Below, one piece after another: positions 1 to 11,500 of a stretch of 64,000 nt of DNA. The DNA is from Undaria pinnatifida (taxonomy: Eukaryota; Sar; Phaeophyceae; Laminariales; Alariaceae). Position numbers and translations under genes: made by a program. Under the pieces are notes generated by a model, which saw nothing but the letters and a program-made list of their open reading frames with translations, was not told the origin of the DNA and did no database searches. Position 1 is the first letter of the stretch; each line of letters opens with the position of its first letter. The DNA lies in NCBI GenBank assembly GCA_012845835.1, contig JABAKD010000029.1, positions 816,970 through 880,969 on the forward strand, given 5' to 3'.

Positions 1-477
1 TGTTTTTTATTTTTATTGAGTATGATGACATGGTGGTCACTGAACTTGCTGAATCTGTGCGGCGGGACTTAGAGTATCCCCTAGGGGAAACTCCCGCCGC
101 GCGCGCCTCGCCCCCTGATTGGCCGAGGGGGGGCGAGGGGGGGTCCCTCGGCCAATGGGGTTGGGGATCGGAAAACGCAAGGATGAAAGCCACATGCCCA
201 TTGTATTGTAATATTGCGTAGCCCACCAATGCTTGTGAAATCACACGTTGCCGCACCTGTCTCGACGAACTCTCAACGACTTACAGCGAAACCAGCACGA
301 GAAGAATTGCCTGTTATTTGTGCGTGCACAGCGCTTGTGAGCTTGTGGGTACTGTGGGCTTATTATCGACGAGCTTGTGGGCGTGTGGGTATTGTCGACT
401 TTTCTTTTCGACGAGCGTGTGGGCTTGTCGGTATATCGTGCGGCGGTTATGTGTGCTAAAAATAAAAATACGCACCA

Positions 478-745
478 GCTGTGAGATCGAAGATTTCGTC
501 GAAACTCATCTTTGCAAGCTGTGTGTGATACTCCAATCACGCGTATTACTAAATGTGTGTCATTAAATATATAGGTCGGCGACTCCCCTTGGAACTACAT
601 ACAGTGTAGATTGTACCATCGGAGTCAAAAGGGTAATGTCAACCAATCTGTGCGCGGAAAATACTAAACCCGTTTTTGAGGGAGTATTACACACGGCATG
701 CAGCGATGAGTTTCGACGAACTCTTCGATTCCACGGATGTTCCAT
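478..745. repeat. Foldback/MITE-like element, founder copy of a dispersed family
   Basis: The left arm (from 478, CTGTGAGATCGAAGATTTCG) and the right arm (about 685-745) are inverted copies of each other over about 55 bp. Between them lies about 150 bp including TAGGTCGGCGACTCCCCTTG. The same arm recurs at 3560-3600, 8880-8925, 25325-25395, 25910-26035, 35262-35330, 35365-35560, 36135-36230 and 44990-45095. No coding capacity. A non-autonomous DNA element is the simplest reading; no target-site duplication was identified. Confidence 0.55.
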
Positions 746-1639
746 TTAGTGCATGTTTAGCTTTAATTAAACATTATCTGGGTTCCAATCCCCTCGCTTG
801 GCGGAGTTAGGGGTTGAAGCTGTTCAAAAAATGTTTCCGAGCAAACCAGGTAGGTTTGGAGCTCAGATTATCACACCCCTATACATTCCTAGTACGGTTG
901 GGTGGTTGGGTTGTGATTCGGGCCTGCCTGTGAGTCGAACAGCACACTATTGAATTGAAAGGATTAACCGCCTTTGTTTGGTTGGCCTATGACATGGGTA
1001 TGATATGATGCCAGATGTCGTTATGCGGATGCTGTATTAATAGTACTACACGCATGTTCCCACGTCGCACGATAGGCGAAGTTGGAACCTGCTGGTATGC
1101 ATGCCGTGAAGGTCGTTGCCCGCTGGGAAGGGAGGTATGTGGACTCGTGGGAGGATAAACCCGAGACTCTCGCACGTGGCAGCAGGAAGCCAAGAAGTGT
1201 GAGTCTACCGTCTGAAAGATTTTGCATGCTTGGTTCGGGTTTATTGGGTTGAAAGCATAACCGTCTTTTATTTGGTTGGCCTATGGTTGGCCTATGCGTA
1301 TGAGCCCAGAGACGCCTCAATGCAGTGAGGGAGGCGCGGGAAAAGCGATAGCTCGCCAAAAAGGCTTAAGTTAGCGCAGCGAAAAAGGGCGTAGAGAGCG
1401 TGTGAGGCGGTCCACACAGCTGGAAAATGGAGTGAGACTTGAACGCCAAGTATTCCGGGACGCCTAGCAGGCGATGGAAGAAATCGAGGTGAAGTGGGGG
1501 ATATCGCGCTCCGCACACGTGCAATTGGGCGGCAGCCGCCTCCCCAAAGCGGGACCGCCAGGTTGTGACCCAGCCAAGCCAAGCTTAAGTTGACTCCAAG
1601 GAGGGGGGGACTCAAGAAACTCCCAGCTGATACTTAGAC
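746..1639. other. No gene seen; short duplicated segment
   Basis: No coding stretch with family resemblance or splice logic. The only structure is an imperfect direct repeat sharing TTTGGTTGGCCTATG, at about 957-995 and 1245-1297. Confidence 0.5.
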
Positions 1640-1787
1640 CGGAAAGAACTTCAACAGGGAAAAGTTGGAGGCCATCGCTGAGTTGGGTAAATCATACCCC
1701 AACATGGCGTCCCACATCGCGGAGAAAAACGTTGCCATGCACGGTAACCCAAAGCCACTTATCAGGCAGCTTTTGAGGGGGCTCTGA
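1640..1787 (+). pseudogene. Possible coding fragment, unrecognised
   Basis: An open stretch of about 48 codons with ordinary amino-acid composition (starting around NFNREKLEAIAELGKSYPN) ends at a TGA near 1786. It is followed by a Gly-rich, frame-broken GGT tract. It could be a decayed exon or part of a transposon gag; I do not recognise it. No start codon, splice site or partner exon was found. Confidence 0.25.
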
Positions 1788-1959
1788 CAACCCGAATCCC
1801 GTCGGAAGGGACAGGGGTGACTACCACTCCGCTGGTAGCCATGGTATACACCAGAACTCGCGGTGGTTACCGGCGTGTTGGCTGCATTACCCGTGGCGAC
1901 AACGGCGGTGACCAGGGTAGAGGCGGCCAGGGTCCCATAACTTCCAACAACCTGGCTGG

Positions 1960-2080
1960 GGAGGTGGTGGCTAGGGTGGTGGTGGTGGTGGTGGTGGTCG
2001 CTAAGTGGGTGGTGGTGTTGGCGGTTGTGGTGGTAGTGGTGGCGGTGGTGATGGTGGCGGCGGTGGAGGAGGCTACCACG
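1960..2080 (+). repeat. GGT/GTG microsatellite
   Basis: A run of GTG/GGT triplets with interruptions. It keeps several frames open, so the long Gly- or Val-rich open frames here are composition artefacts. Confidence 0.85.
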
Positions 2081-2562
2081 GCAGGCAAGAAGGACATCGG
2101 GACAGCGGTTGCTTTCGGAATCGTTACAGGGACACGGTACCTGATAGGGTCAGGCTAGAGTAAAGAGGATACTTCGTATACCACGGAAGAGGTAGTCGGG
2201 AATCAGGCATTGGTACACTCCGCGCAGAGTCACAATATTGTACCCAAACAGCACAAATGGGCAGGCAAACATCACACCTATGGTCCGAACCTCGACGGTC
2301 AGAGATGAAGGGGGCGGGGAGGGGGGTAGCAGCGCGGCGCACACGCACAGCATCAAATACACACATGCCCGCTTTGATGAGACACTTTGATCGCTCTAAC
2401 AGGTATTATCTTCTGACCACAACATGTTAGACCTCGTACATTTTACAACGTGCCCCTCCGGGATGTGGGTGACGTGAAGTCCTCGGGGTGTCGCAAGGCG
2501 AAAAGGTGCACGCCGGTAACACACTCGTGGCCCTTGTTGGAGCAGAAAGGAGTCATACTACT

Positions 2563-2765
2563 GCTACTGCTACTACTTTAGCTACCACTACAACTACTGC
2601 TACTACTACGGCTACTGCACACTGCTGCTACTACTACTGCTACTGCAACTACTACTGCTACTGTTGCAAATATTGTTGCTTTTACTCCTTCTACTACTAT
2701 TGCTACTGCTGCTACTGCTACTACTACCATTACCGCTGCTGCTACTACGACTGCTACTGTATATG
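2563..2765 (+). repeat. CTA/CTG (TAC/TGC) microsatellite
   Basis: About 200 bp of imperfect CTACTACTG-type triplets, open in all frames because no stop can form; not coding. Confidence 0.9.
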
Positions 2766-5084
2766 GACGGGAATACAAGGTTGCTTGTTCTACTATTATA
2801 TCATTATGTGCGGTACCTTATATATGAGGGCAACCCGGGCAGAGTTCCTTCGCGACAGAAGCCCGTCCCTGCAACCTGCTCCGCGCCTTTAGCTCGAGCG
2901 AGCGCGCCGGCACGCTCGCGTGAAGGGTGCCCAGTGGACGACAGCAGTGCTGTTGAGCCCGACACGGCGAGTTCCCCTTGGTGCCCTGAACCATGCTCGA
3001 TGCTGCACAAGTTCTCGCGTGCGGGTGCCAGGGTATGGGGGTCGCATTATCTCGTTCGTGTTGGCGGGAGGCGGGGTGTATTATTTTGTGCTAAGTAATG
3101 TTTTTAATGTCTTGGGCACACAGTGCGGCGGGGGGTGGCACGCAAAAAACGGGCCCGCGAAACCGACGCTATATTTTCGGCTTCAAGAGCGCGCCGCGCG
3201 GGCCACGGGGCGAGGGCGAGGGCGAGGCCCCAGGTGCGTGCCCCCGGAACCTAAGGGCGTCGGCCGGGGCGAGTGGCGCCGAGGTCGGGGCGATGGGGCC
3301 GGCGCGAAAATATCCCGTTGGTCGAAAGAAACATTATTTTATCTTGTTATATATGGGGCTTCGTCGGCGACCTGAACGGGGGCCGGTCGCAGACTGGCGT
3401 GATGCCGGAAATAATAGTAGCAGCTATGGATTCTTGAAAGATGGAGGTCAGACTTAATGCCAAGAGTTGGGAGTGCTCTCTATAGGTGGCGAGTTCGTTT
3501 GGTATCAAGACCGCCAGAAGTTGTAGATCGGTATCTAAAAAACAACACACTCCGTAGTACGCGCGATCGAGGTATCACACACCGCTGGCGAAGATGACTT
3601 TCAGGAAGTAAAGTACGCTCACAACTGATGTTTTCCACGACCTCGACTGTCTTCGCCTCTTGGACGGAGACCGACTCAGCGGGCCCATAAGGGAAGCTTG
3701 GCAGTTGAAAGATGCGAGAGAGTAGGAGAGTACTGCTGCTGTTCTAGTGCGCAGCAGTGTGCCGGTGATGGTCGTGGCAGCTGGTGGGCGGTGGGCGACG
3801 ACACCTAAAAAAAAGTGGGACATTGCGGGCGCTATGCCCCACGCCGCGAAGCACAACAGCACAGCTGATTTTTTTTCACCAAAGGTACACGTAATATTGA
3901 GGTGTGAAAGAACACACGATACGTAGGCGTGAATCACTCCATTCAAGACAACCTGCACGCACCAACAGCAAACAACAACGAACAGCAACAAAACGCAACC
4001 CCGCATACAAAAAAGCATTCATGTCTTGAAATCGGTGGGATAGCCCTTTTTCTCGATTGACCACTGGATTGTCAATTGTCGATCGATTGATGTTTGGAAC
4101 ACAGCACAGCAGTTGATGTGAAAAAGGACGTCGAGCTTGCACCCATGCAGATGCCTAGCAGGATCTTAGGCGCTATGTACCATGCCTCAACATCCCCGTT
4201 GGTATTACCCGCTGTAGTGGCCCATGCCCCGAGCCCTCTAGCAGTTGGCGCGAGTTGCAGGCTATACGCCTTGCCCCCCCCCGAAAAAAAGAACCTCGCA
4301 GAGGTCTCCGATGTTTGCTGTCACATAACACATGTGCATGACATCACCACATACGCCATCGCCAACAAACGTGGACAGCGTTTTTGTGCCGGGCGAGCGA
4401 AGAATGTCGTATATCCCGACCTTGCCGTCGCCCGCACAGGTCCCCATGAGGTCGGCGGCGGCAGGACGGTCGACCCTCCCGGGGGACCGTAGGTCGGATA
4501 GCACGCCCTCGAAGAAATCGCGACAAAGTACAGTTCCTGCGACGATAGGTGTGGGTCAAAACGCTGAGCGCAAGGCTAAGAAAAGATAGTTATGGGTATA
4601 TCCATATCCGCCTTGCAAAATGCCGTTTGAGGGTGTAAAGTAGCGTGCGATGCCACCCACTCGACGGGTAGGATCAGATGAGCGTCTTGTCCTCCGCTCG
4701 GTACGCGTGTCCTCTCCGCAGGCGGCTCGTGTGAAAACTCTGGCGACGGACGCTTTTGACCAAGGTGGCAAGTTGCTGTGGGCACGGGTAGACTGGTCAG
4801 GACGCTTTCGGTCATATACTTCGTGTTTTATGTGGGGGGTTAAGCAGGGCCTCTCCGGGGGCAGTATTGCAGACGCTTCAGAACATGGTAGTTCCGTAGG
4901 GAAAACCTTCTTCGGTGTACCAGGGATAACGAACACTTTTAGCGTCAAATATGAGGCGTTCAGAACAAGTCTCACCCAATGACGGAACTATGCAGTTTAC
5001 TATCGAGACTAGCGTTGACGATTAGTTCGCGTCCTTGAGTGCGCAGATGTTCCAGTCTGCTGCACTACTTCCTTTTTGCGTGGA
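2766..5084. other. No gene supported; GC-rich island and degenerate open frames
   Basis: 3140-3330 is very GC-rich with GGGCGA repeats. An inverted fragment of the foldback family lies at 3560-3600. Both strands of 4260-4980 have moderately long open frames (a minus-strand frame with AGDGKVGIYDI near 4400 looks weakly protein-like), but I see no family signature and no splice pattern. It may be old transposon sequence. Confidence 0.4.
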
Positions 5085-5800
5085 AGCTCATGAAAGCTTC
5101 CATGGCTTCCAGCTTCCATAAAAGCTTCCGTGGAAGCTTTCATGGAAGATATGGAAGCTTCCATGGAAAAAAAATTCTGGAAGTTTCCACGGAAGCTTCC
5201 ATGGAAGTAGTGGGAGCTTCCACGGAAATAACTTCCACGGGAGCTTCCACCAAAGCTTCCACGGAAACTTCCACGAAAGCTTCCACGCAAGCTTCTATGG
5301 CAGTAACTTCCACGAAAGCTTCCACGGAAGCTTGCACGAACGCTTCCATGGGAATAACCTCCACGAAAGCTACCATTGAAGTAACTTCCGCGAAAACTTC
5401 CACGGAAGCTTCCACGAAATCTTGCATGGAAGTAACTTCCACGAAAACTTCCATTGAAGCAAATTCCACGAAAAATTCCACGTAAGCTTCCACGAAAGCT
5501 TCCACAGAAGTGCTTCCACGGAAGTGCCTCCACGGAAGTGCTTCAACGGGTTCGAAAGCTTCCACGAAAGCACGTCCACGGATATTTAGGTATTAGTTCC
5601 ATGGAAGCACGCGGCAGCTTTCACGGAAGGTTGGAAGCTTAGCGGCTTCCACGAAAGCTTCCACGAAAGCTTTTCGTGAAAGCTTCCGGAGTAGATTCCA
5701 CAAACAGTTGGAAGCTACATCCACGGAATTTTACGTTTTACTTCCATGGAAGCTTCCGTAGCTTCCACGGAATCTCAGCGGCTTTCACGACAGCTCTCAC
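5085..5800 (+). repeat. 12-bp minisatellite, CACG orientation
   Basis: Tandem 12-bp units close to (G/A)AAGCTTCCACG, each with a HindIII-type palindrome (GAAGCTTC) and the spacer CACG. Twelve is divisible by three, so every frame reads as a four-residue peptide repeat (KAST/TEAS, GSFR). The long open frames here are shadows of the repeat. Confidence 0.9.
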
Positions 5801-5926
5801 GGATATATTTGTATTGTACACTACTGTGCCTCCAGTAGAGCTTACCACTTTTTCGACAACATGGTTGACGCACACTGTGTTCGAGACGAAAGGGGTTTCA
5901 CCGTACAATGGTTGTTGCGTTTCATT

Positions 5927-5948
5927 GGGTTAGGGTTAGGGCTAGGGT
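5927..5948 (+). repeat. Interstitial telomere-type TTAGGG repeat
   Basis: GGGTTAGGGTTAGGGCTAGGG, about three units, in the spacer between the two opposed minisatellite arrays. Confidence 0.7.
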
Positions 5949-5984
5949 GAATATAATTCATAGAATATGTCAACCACATGCCGG

Positions 5985-6575
5985 AAGCTTTCACAGAAGC
6001 TTTCGTGGCAGTAATTTTTTTTTCACAAAAGCTATCGCGGAATCTCCCATGTGATTTTTGTTTTTGAAAGCTTCCGTGGAAAAAATCATTGTTTATTATT
6101 CTAATTCATTATTTACTTCCGCGAAGGCTTCCGTGAAAGCTCCCGTGGAAGCAAATTTACTTCCACAATAGCTTCCGTGAAAGCTTCCGTGAGAGCTTTC
6201 GTGAAAGCTTCCGTACTTCCACGAAAGCTTCCGTGGAAGCTTCCGTGGAAGAAAACGTATTTCCACAAAAAATTCCGTGAAAGCTTCCGTGAAAGCTTCC
6301 GTGAAAGATTCCGTGAAAGATTCCGTGGAAGCAAATTTACTTCCACGAAAGCTTCCGCAGAAGTTTTTGTGGAAGTAACTTCCTTGGAAGCTCTTACGGA
6401 AGCTTCCAGGGAAGCGTCCATGTCAGCTTCCATTGCTTCCATGGAAGCTTCCGCGCTTCCATGGACGCTTCTACAGCTTCCATGAAAGCTTCCATGGAAG
6501 CAATGAAAGCTTCCGTGGAAGCCGTGTAAGCTTCCATGGAAGCGATGGAAGCTTCCATGGAAGCTTTCATGAACT
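5985..6575 (-). repeat. 12-bp minisatellite, inverted (CGTG) orientation
   Basis: Units close to (G/A)AAGCTTCCGTG: the palindromic GAAGCTTC core is unchanged, but the spacer is CGTG, the reverse complement of CACG. The array is thus the same family as 5085-5800 in the opposite orientation. The peptide-repeat open frames are composition artefacts. Confidence 0.88.
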
Positions 6576-6889
6576 TCCACCTAACATTCAGCTAGTGCAG
6601 TTGGTCCAGATATTCACGGAAAAAAACATGTTAACGTTTCGGTTGACCAGCGTAGGTGAACCAACGGCTGACTCGAGTAGTTTGTCATTCAACCAGACGG
6701 CGGCGAGTTGCTCGACTCGTATTAACGCTAAAGGCTAGATGGCAACAAGAATCAGGACGTGAAAGTGCAACATAGCCAAACGTTTTGGGGGGTTCTTGGT
6801 GGCAGACCAGGAAGACGCTGACTTTGAGGATGAGGAAGCACATTTTCGCCAAGTGTCCATATATCGTGCAGACGCTTGGAGGCTTCGGG

Positions 6890-7500
6890 AACATTGCGGC
6901 GAACCTTGCATAGCCGTTGTGTAGACTATGAAGCTAAAGATGCTGCTTGCAGACAGCAGCAGTACCAGCACACAGGACCGCAGGAGCTCAAGGGTTAAGG
7001 TTAGGGTAGGAGCACGGGGGTCGGGGGTGTCGCTGCACCGCTGCCCTACGCGCAAATACCGTCGCACTTCGGTCCCCTCGAGAGTTTAGCGGAAGCTCGT
7101 GCTTTAGTACGGTGTGCGGTGACCGCAATAAAGCGGGACGTTTACAGCTCCACATAATTACACACAGAGAACAGTAGCAGTAGTGCAGGCGCACAGGAGA
7201 GCACGTACTCAGGGGTTACTAAACCGGGACCTTCACACCTCGAGATCACCGTGTAAAGAACAACATCAGTATCAGCACACAATACGGCAGGTGTTCAGGG
7301 ATTAAGGTTGGGTAGGAGCAAGGGGTACGGGGATATCGCTGCATCGCCCTCCTACGCACAAGCTTCGCCGCACCTCGGTCCCTTCGAGAACTTAGCAGAA
7401 CCTTGCGCTGTAATGCAGTGTGTGTGGTGGATGGTATGTCCCACTTTAGTGCGGTGGGTCGCGGTAAACCGGGACGTTCGCTGTTGTGCCAGCGAGTTGG
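6890..7500 (+). repeat. Cluster of about 220-bp repeat units
   Basis: Three diverged copies share GTATCAGCACACA, a GTTAAGGTTAGGGTAGGAGC block, CATCGC..TCCTACGC, a TCGCAC..TCGGTCCC block and a CACTTTAGTGCGGTGGG block. Further copies lie at 8340-8705. No open frame is conserved between copies. Confidence 0.65.
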
Positions 7501-7676
7501 AACTCTGCCACATGTTACTTCCGCGGATCGAATTTTGACTCATATTGCTGCCTTGAGAGTCCGTACGCCGGACCTGGGAAGACCCATTAACACCTTCTAT
7601 CCCTCCGAGATTTCAACCTAGATCAGCGATGGGTTACCCCAAACCTCCATATCACCAGCAAACAAGTTGAGTCTCG

Positions 7677-7991
7677 GACTGATTCTAGGACAACCCCACC
7701 CAAAACCATCGATTTTCTTCAACAAGCGTTTCATCATCATTCATGGTCATGGTCATGGTCATGGTCATGGTCATGGTCATGGTCATGGTTCATGGCTGCT
7801 CGACACGAGGAAGGATGATATGTAAAAGTATAGACTATCTTCATATAGTTTCATGTTTGCAAACGATTATCGAACGATGGATTCAGGGGGGCAGACACGG
7901 GGCACCGTAATTCAGAAGATACGGCCGGGAGCTGACTTCGAAACCGGCGATTTCGTTCAAGAAATGTCGGGGGGGCTACCGTAGAACGAGT
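7677..7991 (+). mobile_element. MITE, copy 1
   Basis: 315-bp element whose ends are inverted copies (left GACTGATTCTAGG, right CGTAGAACGAGT; inner C-rich/G-rich blocks also pair). It is flanked by a near-matching 5-bp target duplication (TCTCG left, CCTCG right). Its right half, ACCGGCGATTTCG and GGGGGGCTACCGTAGAACGA, is nearly identical to the copy at 18148-18393. No coding capacity. Confidence 0.7.
7739..7792 (+). repeat. (GGTCAT)n hexanucleotide inside the MITE
   Basis: About eight GGTCAT units. They account for most of the length difference between the two MITE copies. Confidence 0.85.
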
Positions 7992-8339
7992 CCTCGTGAG
8001 CGCGGGTTGGGGCATTGATTACGCACGGGTTTCACAGTTATTTGCCCTTTCACTCTTCACTTAGTTTCACTCTTTCTCCTTTCACATTAAAAGTGTTTAG
8101 TATTATTAACACAACTAGGTGGCAAGAGGGATAAAACTTGCACTACCCCCTGGGTCCGGCGTTACAATTCGGCGGTGAAATCGCTGGAAATGAAAGGTTT
8201 TTTCCACACCCACGTAGTTTATTTCTCCACATACGCTGCGTCTCATGCGTCGTGACTATAAGTCCACGGTACACTAGTCTTTTCCGTGGTCCCATGTCCC
8301 GTCCGCAATACACCTCCACATCTCACCTCCACATCACCA

Positions 8340-8705
8340 CGTAGAGAACAACGGCAGTATCAGCACACAAGACAGCAAGTGCTCAGAGGCTAGAGTTTGG
8401 GTAGGAGCGAGGAAGTTGGGGGTATCGCTTCACTGTCGTTCTACGCGCCAGTTCGTCGCACTTGGATCCCCTCGACTTTGGCGGGAAAGTTGTGCTGCAG
8501 TGCAGTATTGTAAAGCGTGTGTCCCACTTGGTGCAGTGGGCCGCGCTAAAGTGGGACCTTCGCACTTCCACATCGCTACGTGTAGAACAGCAGCAAACCA
8601 CACAGGAAAACTGGCGCTCAGCGGGTAGGGTTAGAGTAGGAGCGCGGGGGTCGGGGGTATCACACCGCCGTCCTAAATGCGAGTTTCGTCGCACGGGGGA
8701 ACCAT
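8340..8705 (+). repeat. Further copies of the roughly 220-bp repeat
   Basis: Two more diverged units of the family at 6890-7500, with the same GTATCAGCACACA start, GTAGGAGCG block and CCACTTGGTGCAGTGGG block. The CACTTTAGTGCGG-type block resembles the end of the pogo-like MITE at 34283-34441. Confidence 0.6.
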
Positions 8706-9027
8706 CCCACGCAAGGGGTGCAGCAGAAGTTTCTTAGCTTCTAAGATCAGGAGCTCAATATCTCACCCCCAAAAGATTGCTTCGAAGGCATTCGTTCGCG
8801 CAATCTGGCCAACAGTTCTATGCGCTAGTCAAAAAACTAATGTACTATTAACCATCCGAATGATGAATAGGACAAACGAGCGACCGATGTATCACGCAGC
8901 TTGCAAAGATGAGTATAGACCCTAAATTTATCGAACTCACAGGTGACCTGTAATGCAAAGAACAACGTGATTCCTGCACTCCAGTCTCTGGGCGCGAGCT
9001 TCACTGCAACACACAGTGTGAAGAAGA

Positions 9028-9355
9028 TGGTGTATCGTCGAAGTGTTTACTTACTTGTCCCGGTTGTTGATCAGAGGGGAAGAGATGGAGTGGGCGAGTA
9101 GCCGCCGCTATGCGACGCCTACGTGCTCGGCTCCATGTACCTCGGGGTACTCTTCCAAAATCCCGAAATTCCATATTATCGTAGTACTATTACCAGAACG
9201 TTCCTATTAATAGGGCTGTTCTCAGTACTTCACAAGGAGCCAAAGGAATATCCCACGTACGTTTCCCATACTACAGTATCCCCATCCTGTCGGATAACCC
9301 GACGTAGCCACCGTATGTTTCTACTGTTGTTCGTTGGGCCAAGCTACATCGAACA
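9028..9355 (-). mobile_element. Probable 3' LTR of the copia element
   Basis: Read on the minus strand, a polypurine tract GGGAGGG (9356-9362) is immediately followed by TGTTCGATGTAGC, the usual arrangement before a 3' LTR starting with TG. The other end (near 9028) is a guess, because no second LTR was found for comparison. Confidence 0.45.
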
Positions 9356-9422
9356 CCCTCCCAGGCGCTGGAACAACTAACAAGCCTCTGAGATAACTAC
9401 CAGAAACATTGCGACAGAATAC

Positions 9423-11400
9423 TTATATCCCCAATATAAAATCGCGGTGTTTGTCAAAACTCTCCCGAGCGACCGCCTTCGTGAGAATATCCGCATGTTG
9501 GTCCTCCGTCCTTACGCACTTCACGGACAAGTCTCCCTTTCCCACCAACTTGCGCAAGAAGTGATACCTCACATCGATGTGCTTGCTGTTGGACGAGTTC
9601 AGCGGGTTTTTGGCCAAGTTAATCGCCCCCTTGTTGGCTTCAAAAAAGACAATACTCGGCGGCCCAAGACCAGGCATCAAGAAAACCAACACCCCTCGCA
9701 TGTACAAGGGCTCCCGAATATCTTCACCATCGCCCGGTCCTGACATGTGCGCTCCAAGTTGGCGTGCAACAGTCCGGACCGCCGTCGACGTCTGAGCTCC
9801 ACTGTCAGGGGTTGACGCGTCGCTCGGAGCTCCACCGTCAGAGGTTGATATGTCGCTCAGGGATCCACTGTCAGAGGTTGACGCGTCACTCCCATCCCGA
9901 GAGGAAGAACCGCAGTCGGACAATTCGCTGCTGGCGGTTGATGTATCGTTCGACTCCACATCTTCGGCTCAAAACTCGTCGCTGGCTTAAGTCATGGGAG
10001 ACGCCACACGGAGTTGGCGAGGAATTCCCCTCCCCAATCTCGGCAGTGGAGTCGTCGGGTCGGAGGCAAAATCCTCCGTCCCTCCCATCTCTGGCGCGTC
10101 CTCTAACCCCTGCGCCCCTCCCTGCTCCGAAACCTCCGGCAGCTGGGGTGACGGCCCTTCCACATAGAGCGTTGACTCCCACGTCACGTCTCGAGTTTTC
10201 ACCACCTTTTCCGCCCGCGTAAGCACCCGCAAAGAGTCACTTGGGAAGTCGGTGCCCGGCGCGAGGCAAACCCAGCTCTCGGCCGGGGGTGACGACTTGG
10301 ACGGGCGGTTCCAACGGCAGTACGCAGGGCGAATGAACGGGTGTGGTGAGGCAGGTGCGGTAGTACATGCCACACCTCATGCGGAGACTTGTTACCAGGG
10401 TTGGCAGTGGTTGAGGCATGGCTCAGGGCGTCACAAGACCAATGCGCCGCTTCCGCCCACAGGGACTCGGTTGGCGGAGGTTGAACGAGCGGGAAGATGA
10501 TAGGGGCCTGGATGCACGCAGCATGTGCTGCGTTCTAAGTGATGCCCAGCGCTCTCTCTACAACACAATTCTGTTTTGGGCTGGTAGCGATTGTAAATTC
10601 CTGCTTGGTGCAATACTGTTTGCATACACCTCTCCAAACTCCCCACCATAGAATTCTCCCCCGTTGTCAGACCTTACAATCTCAACCTTTGAGGGGACAC
10701 CGTCGGCGCGTACATCAGCCAAAAATTTCCTAAACGCGTCTGCTGCTTCCGGTTTGTGCTTCAGAAAGTATACTCACGCGTAGCGAGAGAAAACATCCTT
10801 CACTAGCATAATACATCTCTTACGTAACAAAGAAGGGGTTCTTTCAGGGCCACTCAGGTCAACAAAGACCCATCCAAATTTCTGTGAATCACGTGACTTA
10901 GTACTGCTGGGGATTGGCTTGCGGTAACCTTTCGCCATAGAACAGCCAGTGCAGGGTCTTGGAGTCCCTAGAGGTTCTACACCGAGTGATTTCGCAGTCT
11001 CTCTCAACAGCAGTTCGTAAGAGTGACCATGCACGCACTGGAATACGTTGGTGTCTTCAGCAGTCTCAGCAAAAGAAAAAAGCGTAACTACCGGGGGCAA
11101 GCACGGGAAGCGCCTGTTGTGGAGAATCGCAATCAATTTTGACGCGGTTCTCAGTGGAGTCAGGGGTCAAGAGGGGAAACGGCATATAGCCGTTGTCTGG
11201 CTCTATTCTGTACGCGAAGTTAAAGTAGCTAGATCCATCACCCTCGAACCTCAACCTCCCATTGAAAATAGAAATAATACACAAGCCCTACTCCTCGGTC
11301 AAATGAAACCCACTCCATGCTTATGCGCAGCCATCAGCGACAACAAATTGAAGGCCAAATCCGGCACGTAACCCACATCCAACAGTTCAACATATACCCA
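9423..11400 (-). pseudogene. Ty1/copia polyprotein remnant lacking reverse transcriptase
   Basis: Read 5'-3' on the minus strand. The end of a protease region (VGYVPDLAFNLLSL, near 11370) is followed by the integrase zinc finger (H-x2-H...C-x2-C, near 10950-11040) and the integrase core with RSDNGGEF near 10670 and VVERALG near 10580. An integrase C-terminal stretch with SDSLRVLTRAEK follows near 10200, then a Ser/Asp-rich linker. The last part is the copia RNase H (NKGAINLAKNP...SKHIDVRYHFLR...HADILTK) ending at 9423. Stops and frameshifts break the chain, for example a TGA after FSRYA. No reverse transcriptase motif lies between integrase and RNase H, so the element has an internal deletion and is dead. 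Confidence 0.85.
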
Positions 11401-11429
11401 GGAAATGCCACCGCTTGGATATGGACACG

Positions 11430-11500
11430 CCCTATGCCCTATATCCGGCCGACCTGCTATCCCGCCGTTTCAGAGAGGGGGGTGTTATAAGGCTCAGTTT
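11430..11500 (+). mobile_element. Possible polypurine tract / LTR junction of another element
   Basis: On the plus strand a reading frame with ADLLSRRFREGG leads into AGAGAGGGGGG and then TGTTATAAGG, which looks like an RNase H end, polypurine tract and LTR start. No partner LTR was found; weak. Confidence 0.25.

Noticed and set aside
5009-5640. Long open frames on both strands (for example Gly-Ser-Phe-Arg or Thr-Glu-Ala-Ser repeats)
   Set aside because: They are generated by a 12-bp tandem repeat lacking stops in most frames; no start context, splice sites or domain.
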